From Paracoccus denitrificans (GTDB lineage: Bacteria; Pseudomonadota; Alphaproteobacteria; Rhodobacterales; Rhodobacteraceae): a stretch of 64,000 nucleotides of DNA. The DNA lies in contig NZ_FNEA01000004.1 of the NCBI RefSeq assembly GCF_900100045.1, positions 124,001 to 188,000 of the forward strand, given 5' to 3'. The notes below the pieces were generated by a model. It saw only the letters and a program-made list of their open reading frames with translations, was not told where the DNA came from and did no database searches. How positions within the stretch are numbered: the stretch's first letter is position 1; each line of letters begins with the position of its first letter. Positions 31,354 to 42,229 of this stretch are shown piece by piece. The position numbers were made by a program, and so were the translations under genes.

Positions 31354-32574
31354 ATGATCGGGCTAAGGGGGAATCCCCCGTCCAATGGCCATGAGGAGCC
31401 GGCGGCATTGCCGCCCGGTTTCGACGATCCTGATATTCGTCTTGGCGACCTGATGCGGGGCGAACGGGCCACGTTGGGCAAGTCGCTGCTGGATGTCCAG
31501 CGCGAATTGCGCATTCGTGCCTCCTATGTCGCTGCCATCGAGAATTGCGACATCTCCGCCTTCGACACGCCCAGCTTCATCGCGGGCTATGTCCGCTCCT
31601 ATGCGCGCTATCTGGGCATGGATGCCGACTGGACCTTCCGTCGTTTCTGCCAGGAATCGGGCTTCCAGCCGACGCATGGCATGGCGCCTTCCGCCGCGGG
31701 GCCGAAGCCGCAGCGCCGGCCCTCGGACCCGGCCGAGGCGCTGGCCAATCCGCATCCGATCTTCCTGCCCCGGCAGGAAAGCGTCTGGAACTCGATCGAG
31801 CCGCGGGCCATCGGCTCGCTGCTGGTCATGGTCGTGCTGGCCTGCGGGCTGGGTTATGGCGGCTGGACCGTTCTGCAAGAGGTGCAGAAGGTCAACCTGA
31901 CCCCCGGCGACCAGGCGCCCGGCGTGATCGCCGCGCTCGATCCGGTGCAGGAGGCCGCCGAGCCCGAAACCGTGGAATCGGCCCAGGTCAACCTGCCGCG
32001 CCCCGAGGGGCTGGACCGCACCTATCGCCCGCAGGCGCTGGAGGTGCCGGTGCTGATGGCCCGCGACGGACCCATCGCCGCCATCGACCCGGGTCTGAAT
32101 GCGCCGGCCATGCAACCCGAAGGCGCCGAACCGGTGGCCCGCATCGCCGCAGTCCAGGACCGGGTCCATGGCCCGCAAATGCCGGCCGAGCAGGCCGCCG
32201 TACGCACCGTGGCCCCCGATGCGCCCGAGGTCGAGATCCTGGCCGCCCGCCCGGCCTGGGTGCGCGTCACCTCGGCCGATGGCACGGTGCTGTTGGAAAA
32301 GACCATGGACGCCGGCGAGCGTTTCGCCCTGCCCAAGCTTGAAGCGCCGCCGGTGCTGCGTGCGGGCAATTCGGGCGCGATCTATTTCGCGGTGAACGGC
32401 CGCACCTACGGTCCGGCCGCGCCCGGTGCCAAGGTGGTCAAGAATGTCGAGCTTTCGCCCAATGCGCTGACCGCGAAATTCGCCTTTGCCGACCTGGCCA
32501 AGGACCCGCAACTGGCCGAGATGGTGTCCTTCGCGTCGGCAGGCCAGGCGGAACAGGTGCCCGTGCAGGATTGA
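31354..32574 (+). CDS. RodZ-like membrane protein with helix-turn-helix and DUF4115 domains
   Basis: 406 aa. The N-terminal HTH_25/Xre-type domain (about residues 28-110) contains GKSLLDVQRELRIRASYVAAIE and FIAGYVRSYARYLGMD. A single membrane helix lies at about 150-172, then a Pro/Glu/Ala-rich periplasmic linker, and a C-terminal DUF4115 domain from about 285 (WVRVTSADGTVLLEKTM through YGPAAPGAKVVKNVEL). This is the RodZ layout, which links MreB to the cell-shape machinery. It precedes ispG, as rodZ does in many bacteria, supporting the call. Confidence 0.87.
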   Translation: MIGLRGNPPSNGHEEPAALPPGFDDPDIRLGDLMRGERATLGKSLLDVQRELRIRASYVAAIENCDISAFDTPSFIAGYVRSYARYLGMDADWTFRRFCQESGFQPTHGMAPSAAGPKPQRRPSDPAEALANPHPIFLPRQESVWNSIEPRAIGSLLVMVVLACGLGYGGWTVLQEVQKVNLTPGDQAPGVIAALDPVQEAAEPETVESAQVNLPRPEGLDRTYRPQALEVPVLMARDGPIAAIDPGLNAPAMQPEGAEPVARIAAVQDRVHGPQMPAEQAAVRTVAPDAPEVEILAARPAWVRVTSADGTVLLEKTMDAGERFALPKLEAPPVLRAGNSGAIYFAVNGRTYGPAAPGAKVVKNVELSPNALTAKFAFADLAKDPQLAEMVSFASAGQAEQVPVQD

Positions 32575-32700
32575 CCCGACCGCAGGTCACGGATGCGGCA
32601 TCGCATCGTCGGGCGGGGGCCGGATGGCTTGCCCGTCCGGCCGCATCAGCCTATCTGTGACAGGTGAATCCCGTCCCTGGCGCAGGAAAAGGCCCCAGCC

Positions 32701-33825
32701 ATGTCGCACAATCCGATCCGCCCCTGGCGCAATATCGATCGGCGCAACTCGCGCCGGATCATGGTCGGCAACGTGCCGGTTGGGGGCGATGCACCGATCA
32801 GCGTGCAGACCATGACCAACACCGACACGTCGGACGTGCGCGCGACGCTGGACCAGATCATCCGTGCCGCCGATGTGGGTGCCGATATCGTCCGCGTCTC
32901 GACCCCGGACCAGGATTCGACCCGTGCGCTGCGCGAGATCTGCCGCGAAAGCCCGGTGCCCATCGTGGCCGACATCCATTTCCACTACAAGCGTGCCATC
33001 GAGGCCGCCGAGGCCGGCGCCGCCTGCCTGCGCATCAATCCCGGCAATATCGGCGATGCGACCCGGGTGCGCGAGGTGATCAAGGCCGCGCGCGACCACG
33101 GCTGCTCGATCCGCATCGGCGTGAATGCCGGCAGCCTGGAAAAGCACCTGCTGGAGAAATACGGCGAGCCCTGCCCGGATGCGATGGTGGAATCCGGCCT
33201 CGACCATATCCGCATCCTGCAGGACAACGATTTCCACGAATTCAAGATCAGCGTGAAGGCCAGCGACGTCTTCCTTGCCGCCGCCGCCTATCAGCAGCTG
33301 GCCGACGCCACCGACGCCCCGATCCATCTGGGCATCACCGAGGCGGGCGGGCTGACGGCCGGCACGGTGAAATCCGCCATCGGGCTTGGCAACCTTCTGT
33401 GGATGGGCATCGGCGACACGATCCGCGTCAGCCTTTCCGCCGATCCGGTCGAAGAGGTCAAGGTCGGCTTCGAGATCCTGAAATCGCTGGGCCTGCGCAC
33501 CCGCGGCGTGCAGATCATCTCGTGCCCAAGCTGCGCGCGGCAGGGTTTCGACGTGATCAAGACGGTCGAGATCCTGGAGAAGCGCCTCGAGCATATCAAG
33601 ACACCGATGAGCCTGTCGATCATCGGCTGCGTGGTGAACGGCCCGGGCGAGGCGCTGATGACCGATATCGGCTTCACCGGCGGCGGGGCGGGGTCGGGCA
33701 TGGTCTATCTGGCCGGCAAGCAGAACCACAAGATGACGAACGCCCAGATGGTCGACCATATCGTCGAACTGGTCGAGAAACGCGCCGCCGAGATCGAGGC
33801 CGCGCAATCCGCCGCTGCCGAATAA
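32701..33825 (+). CDS. ispG: 4-Hydroxy-3-methylbut-2-en-1-yl diphosphate synthase
   Basis: 374 aa 4Fe-4S enzyme of the non-mevalonate isoprenoid pathway (also called GcpE), converting MEcPP to HMBPP. The TIM-barrel N-terminal half has [13 protein letters not shown] and [13 protein letters not shown]. Cluster cysteines lie in [13 protein letters not shown] and [12 protein letters not shown]. Length is normal for the short bacterial form. The rodZ-like gene is 126 bases upstream on the same strand. Confidence 0.97.
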
Positions 33826-33831
33826 GCGAAA

Positions 33832-33851
33832 GGGCGGCCCAAGCGCCGCCC
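33832..33851 (+). terminator. Hairpin after ispG
   Basis: GGGCGGC and GCCGCCC pair around a 6-base loop, 6 bases after the ispG stop, followed by a mixed T/C-rich stretch rather than a clean T-run. Probably the ispG 3' end, perhaps shared with convergent dsbA. Confidence 0.6.
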
Positions 33852-33856
33852 CTGCT

Positions 33857-33900
33857 GCTTCTTCGTTCTGCAAATACTCATTCCACCCGCGCAACGCGCG
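33857..33900 (-). repeat. Short dispersed 3'-end element, copy 1
   Basis: Read on the minus strand after the dsbA stop it is a small GC hairpin (CGCGC-GTT-GCGCG) then ATGAGTATTTGCAGAACGAA and GAAG. A near-identical block occurs after prfB at 41002-41045. One mismatch in the 24-base core. Confidence 0.75.
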
Positions 33901-33914
33901 CCGGCGGTGCGGCT

Positions 33915-34667
33915 TCAGCCCTCGGCCTTGGCCTCGCGTGCCCGGGCGACGGTGCCCTCCAGCCCCTCGGCGGGCATGCCGCGCAGCATCTCGCCCTCGA
34001 TGATGAAGGTGGGCGTGCCCATGATCCGCATCTGCTCGGCCAGCTGGTGGTTCTTGCGCAGCACGGCCGAGACGTCCTCGGTGTTCATCCGGTTGATGAC
34101 CGCCTGCGCCTCGACGCCCAACTCGCCGGCAAGCTTGGTCAGGCTTTCCAGGTTGACCGGCCCGCGCGATTCCATCAGCGCGTCATGCGCCTTCTTGTAG
34201 GCGTCGGGGCCGGCTTCCTGCTGCACCGCGACGGCAAAGCGGGCGGCCATGTCGCTTTCCTGGGTCAGGATCGGGAATTCCTTCAGGATCCAGCGGATAT
34301 TGCCATCGGCCGAGATCAGCTTCTCCACGTCCGGGCTGACCCGCTTGCAGACGCCGCAGCGGTAATCGATGAACTCGACCAGCGTCACGTCGCCCTGCGG
34401 GTTGCCGCCGACCCAGCTGTGCCCGTCGTCGAAAATGGCGGCCTTGCTGTTTTCGACCAGCAGTTCGTCGTTCCTGGCCTCGTCGGCAAGGCGGCGTTCC
34501 TCCAGCACGTTGATCGATTCGATCAGCACGTCGGGATTGGCCATCAGGTAGTCGCGCACCGCCTCGCCGAAGGCGGCCTTCTCGGCCTCGGTCATGTTGG
34601 CCGGGTCGAAGGCCATGGCGGGCAGGGCGGTCGCCGTCAGCAGGGCGGCGGTCAAAAGGGCTTTCAT
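33915..34667 (-). CDS. DsbA-family periplasmic thiol oxidoreductase
   Basis: 250 aa. A signal peptide covers residues 1-19 (MKALLTAALLTATALPAMA). The thioredoxin fold has the active site C-G-V-C in YRCGVCKRV near residue 103, and the cis-Pro in MGTPTFIIEGEM. An N-terminal helical region (about 25-85) before the fold resembles the DsbA/Com1-like group of alphaproteobacteria. It likely introduces or shuffles disulfides in the periplasm. The start at 34667 has AAGGATCC upstream; the open frame continues 78 codons up without coding character. Confidence 0.92.
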   Translation of the reverse strand: MKALLTAALLTATALPAMAFDPANMTEAEKAAFGEAVRDYLMANPDVLIESINVLEERRLADEARNDELLVENSKAAIFDDGHSWVGGNPQGDVTLVEFIDYRCGVCKRVSPDVEKLISADGNIRWILKEFPILTQESDMAARFAVAVQQEAGPDAYKKAHDALMESRGPVNLESLTKLAGELGVEAQAVINRMNTEDVSAVLRKNHQLAEQMRIMGTPTFIIEGEMLRGMPAEGLEGTVARAREAKAEG

Positions 34668-34787
34668 CCAAGGATCCTTTCCAGTTGCCGGCAACTTGGC
34701 CCGTTCGGGGCTGCGTTGCAAGCGATCCGCCCCGGTTTCACGCGGGCTTGACCGGGCCGCCCGCAGGCCTGATACCCGGCCAAAACC

Positions 34788-35939
34788 ATGAGGCTGGCAG
34801 ATATGAGACAATCCCGCCGCGGGCAGGTCGACCCCTTCATCGTCATGGATGTGATGGAGGCCGCCCGCAAGGCCGAGGCCGAGGGCCGCCGCATCATCCA
34901 CATGGAGGTCGGCCAGCCCTCGACCCCGGCCCCCCAGGGCGCGTGCCGGGCGCTGGCCGCGGCGCTGGACCGGCCCTTGGGCTATACGGTCGCGCTTGGC
35001 CTGCCGGAACTGCGCCGGGGCATCGCCGGGCTTTACAAGCGCTGGTATGGGCTCGACCTCGATCCGCGCCGCGTCGTGGTGACGCCGGGCTCCTCGGGTG
35101 CCTTCATCCTGGCCTTCTCGGCGCTCTTCGACGCGGGCGAGCGGGTGGCACTGGGCGAGCCGGGCTATCCCAGCTATCGCCAGATCCTGCGCGCCATGTC
35201 GCTCACGCCGGTCGGCATCCCGACCCGGGCCGTGGATCGCTATCAGCCGCGCCCCGGGGATCTTCCGGCCGATGCGCAGGGGCTGATCCTTGCCTCGCCC
35301 GGCAACCCGTCGGGCACGGTGCTGCGGCGCGAGGAACTGGCGGTGCTATGCGCGCGGGCGGCGGAACTGGGCATGGCGGTGATCTCGGACGAGATCTATC
35401 ACGGGCTGGATTACGGCGCCGGCTTCCATTCCGCGCTGGAGGTGACGGACAAGGTCTTCGTCATCAACAGCTTCTCGAAATATTTCAGCATGACCGGCTG
35501 GCGGGTCGGCTGGATGGTGGTGCCGGACAGCATGATCCGCACCGTCGAGCGCATCGCGCAGAACATGTTCATCTGCCCGCCCCATGCCAGCCAGGTCGCG
35601 GCGCTGGCGGCGCTGGATTGCGTGGACGAGGCCGAGGCGAACCTGGCCGTCTATGCCGAGAACCGCCGCCTGATGCTGGAACGCCTGCCGCAGATGGGAT
35701 TCGACCGCATCGCGCCGCCCGAGGGCGCCTTCTACATCTATGCCGATGTGTCGGACCTGACGACGGACAGCCTGGGCCTTGCCGCGGAGATCCTTGAAAA
35801 GGCCGGCGTGGCGGTGACGCCGGGGCTGGATTTCGACCCCCGTCGCGGCGCCCGGACGCTGCGTTTCAGCTATGCCGCATCGACGGCCGAGATCGCCGAG
35901 GGGCTGGACAGGCTCGCGGCCTTCATGGCGGCGCGATGA
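34788..35939 (+). CDS. PLP-dependent class I/II aminotransferase
   Basis: 383 aa fold-type I aminotransferase. It has the MEVGQPSTPAPQ substrate loop, LASPGNPSGTVL with the PLP-contacting Asn, SDEIYHGLDYG, and the Schiff-base lysine in NSFSKYFSMTGWRVGW near residue 232, with the terminal substrate-binding Arg in LRFSYA. It belongs to the aspartate/aromatic aminotransferase-like group; amino donor and acceptor are unknown. A start at 34803 (MRQSRRG) is equally possible, since neither has a strong ribosome site. Its stop overlaps the amidase start by ATGA. Confidence 0.88.
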   Translation: MRLADMRQSRRGQVDPFIVMDVMEAARKAEAEGRRIIHMEVGQPSTPAPQGACRALAAALDRPLGYTVALGLPELRRGIAGLYKRWYGLDLDPRRVVVTPGSSGAFILAFSALFDAGERVALGEPGYPSYRQILRAMSLTPVGIPTRAVDRYQPRPGDLPADAQGLILASPGNPSGTVLRREELAVLCARAAELGMAVISDEIYHGLDYGAGFHSALEVTDKVFVINSFSKYFSMTGWRVGWMVVPDSMIRTVERIAQNMFICPPHASQVAALAALDCVDEAEANLAVYAENRRLMLERLPQMGFDRIAPPEGAFYIYADVSDLTTDSLGLAAEILEKAGVAVTPGLDFDPRRGARTLRFSYAASTAEIAEGLDRLAAFMAAR

Positions 35940-37171
35940 GATGGCTTTGCGCCCTGCTGCTGGTCTGGCTTGCGCTGCCGGTGCTGGCCGATGACCGCGC
36001 GCGCTCGGCGCTTGCGACGGTCGACCTGGCGGAGTCCTCGCTCATGGCCGAGGGGCGCGACCGGGGCAGGCCGCGGCCGATGGAATTGCGGCTGACGATC
36101 AGCCAGCCGGTGCCTTACCGGGTCTATTTCCTCGACGGGCCGCCGCGACTGGTGGTCGATTTCCGCGAGATCGACTTTTCGGGCGCCGATGCCGATGCGC
36201 TGCCGGGGCGCGAACTGGTGCCGGCGCTGCGCTGGGGCCGGTTCCGGCCCGGCTGGTCGCGCCTGGTGATGGAACTGCCCGGCCCCTATGCGCTGCGCCT
36301 GGCGGTGCAAAGCCCGGCCGAGGGCGGGGCGCAGGGAGCGCTGGTCAAGCTGCGCATCGAGCCGGTCGATCAGAAGGATTTCGCTACCCGGGGCAATGCG
36401 CTCTCGGCGCTGTGGGACCTGCCGTCGCCGGCGGCCGTCGCCCCATTGCCGCCGCGCCGTGCGGGCGCGCGGCCCTTGCGCGTCGCGCTGGACCCGGGCC
36501 ATGGCGGCCATGACCCGGGCGCCCAGGTCGGCGCGATCAGCGAAGCCGCGCTGATGCTGGGCTTTGCCCGCGAACTGACCGAGATCCTGACCCGCGCCGG
36601 TTTCGAGGTCGTGGCAACCCGCAAGGACGACAGCTTCATCCCGCTGGAGCGGCGCATGACCATCGCCCGTGCGGCGCAGGCCGACCTGTTCATCTCGCTG
36701 CATGCCGATGCGCTGCCGGCGGGCGAGGCGGCGGGCCTGTCGATCTATGTCTGGAACCAGCAGGCCGACGACCGCGCCACGCGCGAACTGGCCATGCGCC
36801 ACGACCGCGCCGACCTTCTGGCCGGGCTGGACCTGTCGGGCACCGACGACCAGCTGGCCGACGTGCTGATGGATCTGGCGCGGACCGAGACGCATCCGCG
36901 CTCGGAAGCCTTTGCCAAGTTCGCGGTTTCGGAACTGAACCGCGCAGGCATCGCCATGCATCGCAGGCCGGTGCGCGGCGCGGCATTCTCGGTGCTGAAA
37001 TCGCCCGACATTCCCTCGGTGCTGGTCGAACTGGGCTTCATGACCGATCCGGGCGACCGGGCCAACCTGTTCGACCCGGATTGGCGGGCGCGCACCGCGC
37101 AGGCGCTGGCGCAGGCGATCGGACATTGGGCGCAGGACGACGCCGCCCGCGCCGCCTTGCTGCGCAAGTAG
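35936..37171 (+). CDS. N-acetylmuramoyl-L-alanine amidase (AmiC type)
   Basis: 411 aa. A signal peptide (about residues 1-18) is followed by an AMIN domain (about 45-150) and an Amidase_3 catalytic domain (about 180-402). Zinc ligands are seen in LDPGHGGHDPGAQVG and ISLHADAL, with a Glu in ISEAALMLGFA and the catalytic Glu in SVLVELGFMTD. It removes the stem peptide from muramic acid at the septum, and AMIN domains target peptidoglycan. PBP1A follows 70 bases downstream: a cell-wall pair. Confidence 0.93.
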   Translation: MRWLCALLLVWLALPVLADDRARSALATVDLAESSLMAEGRDRGRPRPMELRLTISQPVPYRVYFLDGPPRLVVDFREIDFSGADADALPGRELVPALRWGRFRPGWSRLVMELPGPYALRLAVQSPAEGGAQGALVKLRIEPVDQKDFATRGNALSALWDLPSPAAVAPLPPRRAGARPLRVALDPGHGGHDPGAQVGAISEAALMLGFARELTEILTRAGFEVVATRKDDSFIPLERRMTIARAAQADLFISLHADALPAGEAAGLSIYVWNQQADDRATRELAMRHDRADLLAGLDLSGTDDQLADVLMDLARTETHPRSEAFAKFAVSELNRAGIAMHRRPVRGAAFSVLKSPDIPSVLVELGFMTDPGDRANLFDPDWRARTAQALAQAIGHWAQDDAARAALLRK

Positions 37172-37241
37172 CGCAAGGTTGCTTTGACGGGCGCGGCGAC
37201 GCTGTCTATAGAGACGCAGGTTATCCCCAGAGGCTTGCCCA

Positions 37242-39779
37242 TTGCTGCGTTTCCTGCTGTCCTTCATCGGCGCGATCTTTTCCTGGCTCGTGACCGCGGT
37301 CTTCTTCATCGCCCTGACCGTGGGCGCGGTGTTCTGGATGTATTCGCGCGACCTGCCCAGCCATGAGCAGCTGGCGCAATACGCGCCCAAGACCATCAGC
37401 CGGATCTATTCCGCCGAGGGGCGCCTGATCGACGAATTCGCCGAGGAGCGCCGCATCTTCGTGCCGATCGGCGACATTCCGCCGCTGGTGAAGCAGGCTT
37501 TCGTCAGCGCCGAGGACAAGCATTTCTACAGCCATCACGGCTTCGACCCGATGGGCATGGGCAAGGCGGTGCTGGATGCGATCAGCTCGGGCGGGCGCAA
37601 CCTGCGCGGCGCCTCGACCATCACCCAGCAGGTGATGAAGAACTTCCTGCTGTCCAGCGACCGCAGCGTCGAGCGCAAGATCAAGGAACTGATCCTGGCG
37701 ACGCGGCTGGAGGCGACGCTCAGCAAGGACCAGATCCTTGAACTTTATCTCAACGAGATCTTCCTGGGCCAGAACAGCTTCGGCGTGGCTGCGGCGGCGC
37801 AAAGCTATTTCAACAAGCCGCTGACCGAACTGGCCCCGCATGAGGCCGCGACGCTTGCCGCCATGCCCAAGGCGCCCAGCCGCTATCACCCGGTCACCGC
37901 CAAGGAGGCCCTGACCGAGCGGCGCGACTACGTCCTGCGCGAGATGTGGCAGAACGGCTATATCGACAAGGCGACCTATGAAGCCGAGGCGCAGCAGCCG
38001 TTGCGTTCGGTGCAGAACGGCGACTTCCCCGCCTTCCGCGAGCAGTTGCCGCAGCGCGATTATTTCACCGACGAGATTCGCCGCCAGCTTTCGGCGCAGT
38101 TCGGCGCCGAGGAATTCTTCGGCGGCGGTTTGGCGATCCGGGCGACCGTCGACCCCAAGCTGCAAAAGGTCGCCGCGCACGCGCTGCAACAGGCGCTGGA
38201 GAAATACGACCGCGGCCGCGGCGTCTGGCGCGGCACCCGCGTCACGATCCCCGCCGAGCAACTGGACAGCGAGCAGGAATGGCGCGCCGCGCTTGCCGAT
38301 GCCAGCGTGCCGCGCGACATCGAGGGCTGGTTCCCGGCCGTGGTGCTGTCGCTGGAGGGCGGCGACGCCTCCATCGGCATCGAGGATCAGGAGGGCATCG
38401 CCACCATCCCGGCCAAGGACGTGCAATGGGCAAGGAAACGCCGCGCCGACGGCACGCTGGCGCCCAAGGCCAAGGTGGCCTCGGACCTGCTGGAGCTGGG
38501 CGACGTGGTGCTGGTGCGCCGCATGACCAGCGACAGCGACGGCAGCTTCATCCGCTGGACCCTGCGGCAGGTGCCCGAGGTGCAGGGCGGTTTCATGGCC
38601 ATGGACGTCAATACCGGCCGGGTCATCGCCATGCAGGGCGGCTTTTCCTATCAAAGCTCGGTCTTCAACCGGGCGACGCAGGCGCAGCGCCAGCCGGGCT
38701 CCAGCTTCAAGCCCTTCGTCTATGCCGCCGCGCTGGATTCGGGCTTCAACCCGGCGACCATCGTGGTGGACGAGCCGATCACCGTGAACACGCCCCAGGG
38801 GCTGTGGACGCCCAAGAACGCCAGCGGCAAGTTCTATGGCCCGACCCCCATGCGCACCGGGATCGAGCAGTCCCGGAACCTGATGACCATCCGCATCGCC
38901 CAAGGCATCGGCATGGACACGGTGGCGAAATATGCCGAGAAATTCGGGGTCTACGACCACCTTGGCCATTTCCTGGCGAACAGCCTCGGTGCGCAGGAAA
39001 CGACGCTGTTCAAGATGGTCGCGGCCTATGCCATGTTCGCCAATGGCGGCGAGCGGGTCGAGCCGACGCTGGTAGACCGCGTTCAGGACCGCCGCGGCCG
39101 CACCATCTATCGCCACGACCGCCGCGAATGCGTGACCTGCGGCCAGCCGACGCTGCCCGCCGGCGCCGCGCCCGAGATCCGCTCGAACCGCGAACGGGTG
39201 ATGGACGCGATCACCGCCTATCAGCTGACCTCGATGCTGGAGGGCGTGGTCAAGCGCGGCTCGGGGCGTGGGGTGAACCTGCCGGTGCCGGTCGCCGGCA
39301 AGACCGGCACCACCAACGACGCCAAGGACGTGTGGTTCATCGGCTTTACCTCGAACATCGTCGCCGGCTGCTACCTGGGCTATGACCAGCCGCGCACGCT
39401 GGGCGCCAACGCCTATGGCGGCACGCTTTGCGTGCCCGTCTTCAACGAGTTCATGCAAGAGGCTGTCAAGGAATTCGGCGGCACCGTCTTCAAGGTTCCG
39501 CCGGGCGGGCATTTCGTCAACATCGACCGCTTCAGCGGCGCGATCCTTGGCCCGGATGCCAAGGGCGACAACGTGATCGCCGAATATTTCCGCGATGGTC
39601 AGAACCTGACCGGCCTGATGCTGGTCGATGGCGGCTTCGGCCGCGCCGATCCGGGCACCTTGCCGCTGTTCACGCAGGCACGCGATGGCGGGCAGGCGGT
39701 GACCACCTCGACCGGCCAGAAGAGGGTGATCCCGAAAAAGGCCGATTTCGGCACCCTGTCCTCGGGCGGGCTGTATTGA
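37242..39779 (+). CDS. mrcA: Penicillin-binding protein 1A, bifunctional transglycosylase/transpeptidase
   Basis: 845 aa. One membrane helix (about 5-30), a GT51 glycosyltransferase domain with [14 protein letters not shown] (catalytic Glu) and [13 protein letters not shown], an OB-like insert around 330-430 and a transpeptidase domain with SSFK (nucleophile Ser), SRN and KTGTTND. It polymerises and cross-links peptidoglycan. The start appears to be TTG at 37242: AGAGG lies 7 bases upstream and the helix begins at once, while no ATG occurs before the membrane segment. Downstream of the amidase and probably cotranscribed. Confidence 0.95.
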   Translation: MLRFLLSFIGAIFSWLVTAVFFIALTVGAVFWMYSRDLPSHEQLAQYAPKTISRIYSAEGRLIDEFAEERRIFVPIGDIPPLVKQAFVSAEDKHFYSHHGFDPMGMGKAVLDAISSGGRNLRGASTITQQVMKNFLLSSDRSVERKIKELILATRLEATLSKDQILELYLNEIFLGQNSFGVAAAAQSYFNKPLTELAPHEAATLAAMPKAPSRYHPVTAKEALTERRDYVLREMWQNGYIDKATYEAEAQQPLRSVQNGDFPAFREQLPQRDYFTDEIRRQLSAQFGAEEFFGGGLAIRATVDPKLQKVAAHALQQALEKYDRGRGVWRGTRVTIPAEQLDSEQEWRAALADASVPRDIEGWFPAVVLSLEGGDASIGIEDQEGIATIPAKDVQWARKRRADGTLAPKAKVASDLLELGDVVLVRRMTSDSDGSFIRWTLRQVPEVQGGFMAMDVNTGRVIAMQGGFSYQSSVFNRATQAQRQPGSSFKPFVYAAALDSGFNPATIVVDEPITVNTPQGLWTPKNASGKFYGPTPMRTGIEQSRNLMTIRIAQGIGMDTVAKYAEKFGVYDHLGHFLANSLGAQETTLFKMVAAYAMFANGGERVEPTLVDRVQDRRGRTIYRHDRRECVTCGQPTLPAGAAPEIRSNRERVMDAITAYQLTSMLEGVVKRGSGRGVNLPVPVAGKTGTTNDAKDVWFIGFTSNIVAGCYLGYDQPRTLGANAYGGTLCVPVFNEFMQEAVKEFGGTVFKVPPGGHFVNIDRFSGAILGPDAKGDNVIAEYFRDGQNLTGLMLVDGGFGRADPGTLPLFTQARDGGQAVTTSTGQKRVIPKKADFGTLSSGGLY

Positions 39780-39867
39780 GGCCGCTTTGCCGGGCGGGTG
39801 CTTGCCGCCGCCCGCCGCCCGCGTTATTTGTCCTGCCCTATCCGAAATCCGAACCCAGAGAGTGCCC

Positions 39868-40995
<1,128 letters not shown>

Positions 40996-41001
40996 TCCGT
41001 C

Positions 41002-41045
41002 GCGCCTTTCGCGCGGTTGCATGAGTATTTGGAGAACGAAGAAGC
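41002..41045 (+). repeat. Short dispersed 3'-end element, copy 2
   Basis: Directly after the prfB stop: CGCGCCTTTCGCGCG hairpin, then GGTTGC and ATGAGTATTTGGAGAACGAA plus GAAG. It matches copy 1 (33857-33900, other strand), and in both cases it reads in the direction of the gene just ended. Confidence 0.75.
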
Positions 41046-41173
41046 CCGAGGCTTGCGCATCGCGGTGCGGGCCGCGACTGTGGCGCCATACACCTTTTCG
41101 TCAGCGCGGGAACGCCGAGATTGGATGCTGCGTTGCGGCATAGTATGCTGCGATTGCAAGATGCGGGGTGGGC

Positions 41174-42229
41174 ATGGACGTGAAGCGGATCAATCTGGCG
41201 CTTCAGGGCGGCGGCGCGCATGGCGCCTTTGCCTGGGGCGTGCTGGACCGGCTGCTGGACGAGCCCGGGATCGAGATCCGCGGCATCAGCGGCACCTCGG
41301 CCGGGGCGCTGAATGGCGCTGCGCTGGCTGCCGGCCTGTCCTGCGGACCGGGCAGGCGTGGGCGCGAGGCGGCGCGGCAGAACCTGGCCTATATCTGGTC
41401 GCAGGTCGGGCAGGTCAGCGACAATTCCGTGGTGCGCTGGCTGCATTCCATGTTTCCGGCGCCGCGCGCCTGGCAGCGGCTGACCGAGCTTTTCTCGCCC
41501 GTGGCCTGGCTGGGTTCGCTGACGCGGGTGTTCAGCCCCTATGATTCGGGGCCGTTCTACACCAACCCGCTGGCCGCCATCCTGCGCGAGATGCCGCATC
41601 CCCGGCTGGGCCGCGAGGAGGGGCCGGCCTTTTTCGTCACCGCGACCAATGTGCGCACCGGGCTGGTGCGGGTCTTCGGCGGGGCCGAGGTGACGGTGGA
41701 CAGCATCCTGGCCTCGGCCTGCCTGCCCGAGCTGTTCCGCGCCGTCGAGATCGACGATCCGCTGACCGGAGGGCGCGAGGCCTATTGGGACGGCGGCTAT
41801 TCCGGCAATCCGGCGCTGTTCCCGCTGTATCGCCCGGACCTGCCGCGCGATATCGTCATCGTCAACATCAATCCGATGCTGCGCGATGCCGTGCCCAAGA
41901 CCCCGGCCGCGATCCAGGACCGGGTGAACGAGATCAGCTTCAACGCCGCGCTGCTGGCCGAATTGCGTGCCATCAATTTCGTCAAGCGGTTGCATGCCGA
42001 GGATCGGCTGACCGGGCGGCCGATGAAGAACGTGCTTCTGCATGCGTTCATGGACGAGGATCTGATGAACTCGCTGAGCGCCAGCACCAAGCTGATCCCG
42101 AATCCCGGCCTGTTGCAGCGCATGCACGACGCCGGGGTCGAGGCGGCCGATCGGTTCCTGGAGGATGATGCCGAGAATCTGGGCGAGCGCGATTCCTACG
42201 ACCTGTCGCGGCTTTTTGGCCGCCGCTAG
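41174..42229 (+). CDS. Patatin-like phospholipase family protein
   Basis: 351 aa. The patatin Ser-Asp dyad is present: oxyanion loop LQGGGAHGAFAWGVL at the N-terminus, nucleophile elbow GTSAGALNG (Ser about 43) and DGGYSGNPALFP carrying the catalytic Asp near residue 207. No signal peptide. Such proteins hydrolyse acyl esters of phospholipids or stored polymers; some Rhodobacterales members are linked to polyhydroxyalkanoate, but nothing here shows that. The GTG at 41168 is an alternative start. Its stop TAG shares the CTAG at 42226-42229 with the convergent psuG stop. Confidence 0.9.
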   Translation: MDVKRINLALQGGGAHGAFAWGVLDRLLDEPGIEIRGISGTSAGALNGAALAAGLSCGPGRRGREAARQNLAYIWSQVGQVSDNSVVRWLHSMFPAPRAWQRLTELFSPVAWLGSLTRVFSPYDSGPFYTNPLAAILREMPHPRLGREEGPAFFVTATNVRTGLVRVFGGAEVTVDSILASACLPELFRAVEIDDPLTGGREAYWDGGYSGNPALFPLYRPDLPRDIVIVNINPMLRDAVPKTPAAIQDRVNEISFNAALLAELRAINFVKRLHAEDRLTGRPMKNVLLHAFMDEDLMNSLSASTKLIPNPGLLQRMHDAGVEAADRFLEDDAENLGERDSYDLSRLFGRR

